Shown: piece by piece, positions 6,172 to 6,482 of the stretch
How the letters are laid out: each line of letters starts with the position of its first letter
How positions within the stretch are numbered: position 1 is the first letter of the stretch
Assembly (NCBI GenBank): GCA_002386585.1
Contig: DGIZ01000102.1
Location: 1 to 6,482 of the forward strand
Direction: 5' to 3'
Length of the DNA stretch: 6,482 nt
Source of the DNA: Brevundimonas sp. UBA4609
GTDB taxonomy: Bacteria > Pseudomonadota > Alphaproteobacteria > Caulobacterales > Caulobacteraceae
Notes under the pieces: model-generated
Database searches by the model: none
Seen by the model: the letters and a program-made list of their open reading frames with translations, nothing else
Told to the model about the DNA's origin: nothing
Program-made: the position numbers and the translations under genes

Positions 6172-6482
6172 TTATACGGGCGCGGCGGGCTTGCCAAGAG
6201 CCGATAGCATCGCCGGTTCGTCGGGGGCGGCGGCGATGCGGATTTCGGCGAAATCGAACGAATGCAGGGGCGTGGCGGCGGCTTCGGAGATGCAGATGGC
6301 GATGCGGTCGGATGAGGCGGCGCGCGGCAGATCGGCGGCCATCGCGCGGGCGGCGCGGGGCGAGTGGAGCATGACCGCATCGAAAAGCTCGGGCGCGGGG
6401 GCGTGGGTCTCGCAGGCGGCGTAGACGGGCAGGCGCTGGACCGGGCGGTCGGGCAGCAGGGCGGGCAGGTCGCCCGCCGGTT
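6172..6482 (-). CDS. hemD: uroporphyrinogen-III synthase, 3' end
   Basis: The last 102 residues of a HemD-like protein are visible; the frame continues past the right edge. HemD cyclises hydroxymethylbilane to uroporphyrinogen III, with inversion of ring D, in heme and cobalamin synthesis. Typical features of the second HemD domain are the Tyr-containing strand LPVYAAC, then FDAVMLHSPRAARAMAADL, then ICISEAAATPL, and the closing PDEPAMLSAL near the C-terminus. The family is poorly conserved, but the order of these strands fits well. The stop is TAA at 6172-6174. No intrinsic terminator is obvious between it and the tRNA gene. Alternative identities are unlikely. Confidence 0.85.
   Translation of the reverse strand, partial: PAGDLPALLPDRPVQRLPVYAACETHAPAPELFDAVMLHSPRAARAMAADLPRAASSDRIAICISEAAATPLHSFDFAEIRIAAAPDEPAMLSALGKPAAPV

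Noticed and set aside
1..6482. CRISPR array, insertion sequence, integrase or tRNA-attached island
   Set aside because: No regularly spaced repeats, transposase or integrase frames are seen. The tRNA-Thr 3' end is not duplicated elsewhere in the window as far as I can see.

Overview
The window is high-GC bacterial chromosome (about two thirds G+C in the coding regions) with alphaproteobacterial character. The MetK, ArgG, HemD and glutamate dehydrogenase proteins and the -35/-10 style point to Caulobacterales, perhaps a Brevundimonas-like genus. That placement is inference from recognition, not from a search. Most of the window is ordinary core metabolism, and I see no undescribed multi-gene system. 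The one clear accessory element is a short AT-rich insert at about 977-1490.

Layout from left to right. Positions 2-973 (+) hold the 3' part of a PQQ-dependent sugar (glucose/sorbosone-type) dehydrogenase. Three bases after its stop, composition drops from 67% G+C (901-960, counted) to 39% (1081-1380, counted). Here lies a HEPN-like gene that appears broken by a single-base frameshift at about 1088. A possible 33-residue ORF overlaps its 3' end. A rho-independent terminator at 1478-1513, read on the minus strand, closes argG (1532-2761, -). Next is a 197-bp spacer with a good argG promoter candidate and a strong hairpin, then metK (2959-4158, -). The divergent metK/gdh intergenic region carries a palindromic operator candidate set inside a metK promoter candidate. 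A glutamate dehydrogenase gene (4402-5664, +) and a small gene of unknown function (5772-5996, +) follow. A complete tRNA-Thr(CGU) gene (-) and the 3' end of hemD (-), cut by the window edge, end the window.

Functionally, MetK makes S-adenosylmethionine, ArgG makes argininosuccinate for arginine synthesis, glutamate dehydrogenase links 2-oxoglutarate to ammonia and glutamate, and HemD closes the uroporphyrinogen III ring for heme and cobalamin synthesis. The shared orientation of metK and argG looks like neighbourhood rather than a tight operon, because argG has its own promoter candidate. The main points to re-examine are the frameshifted HEPN-like gene, the metK start codon together with the palindrome before it, and the small overlapping ORF at 1388-1489.
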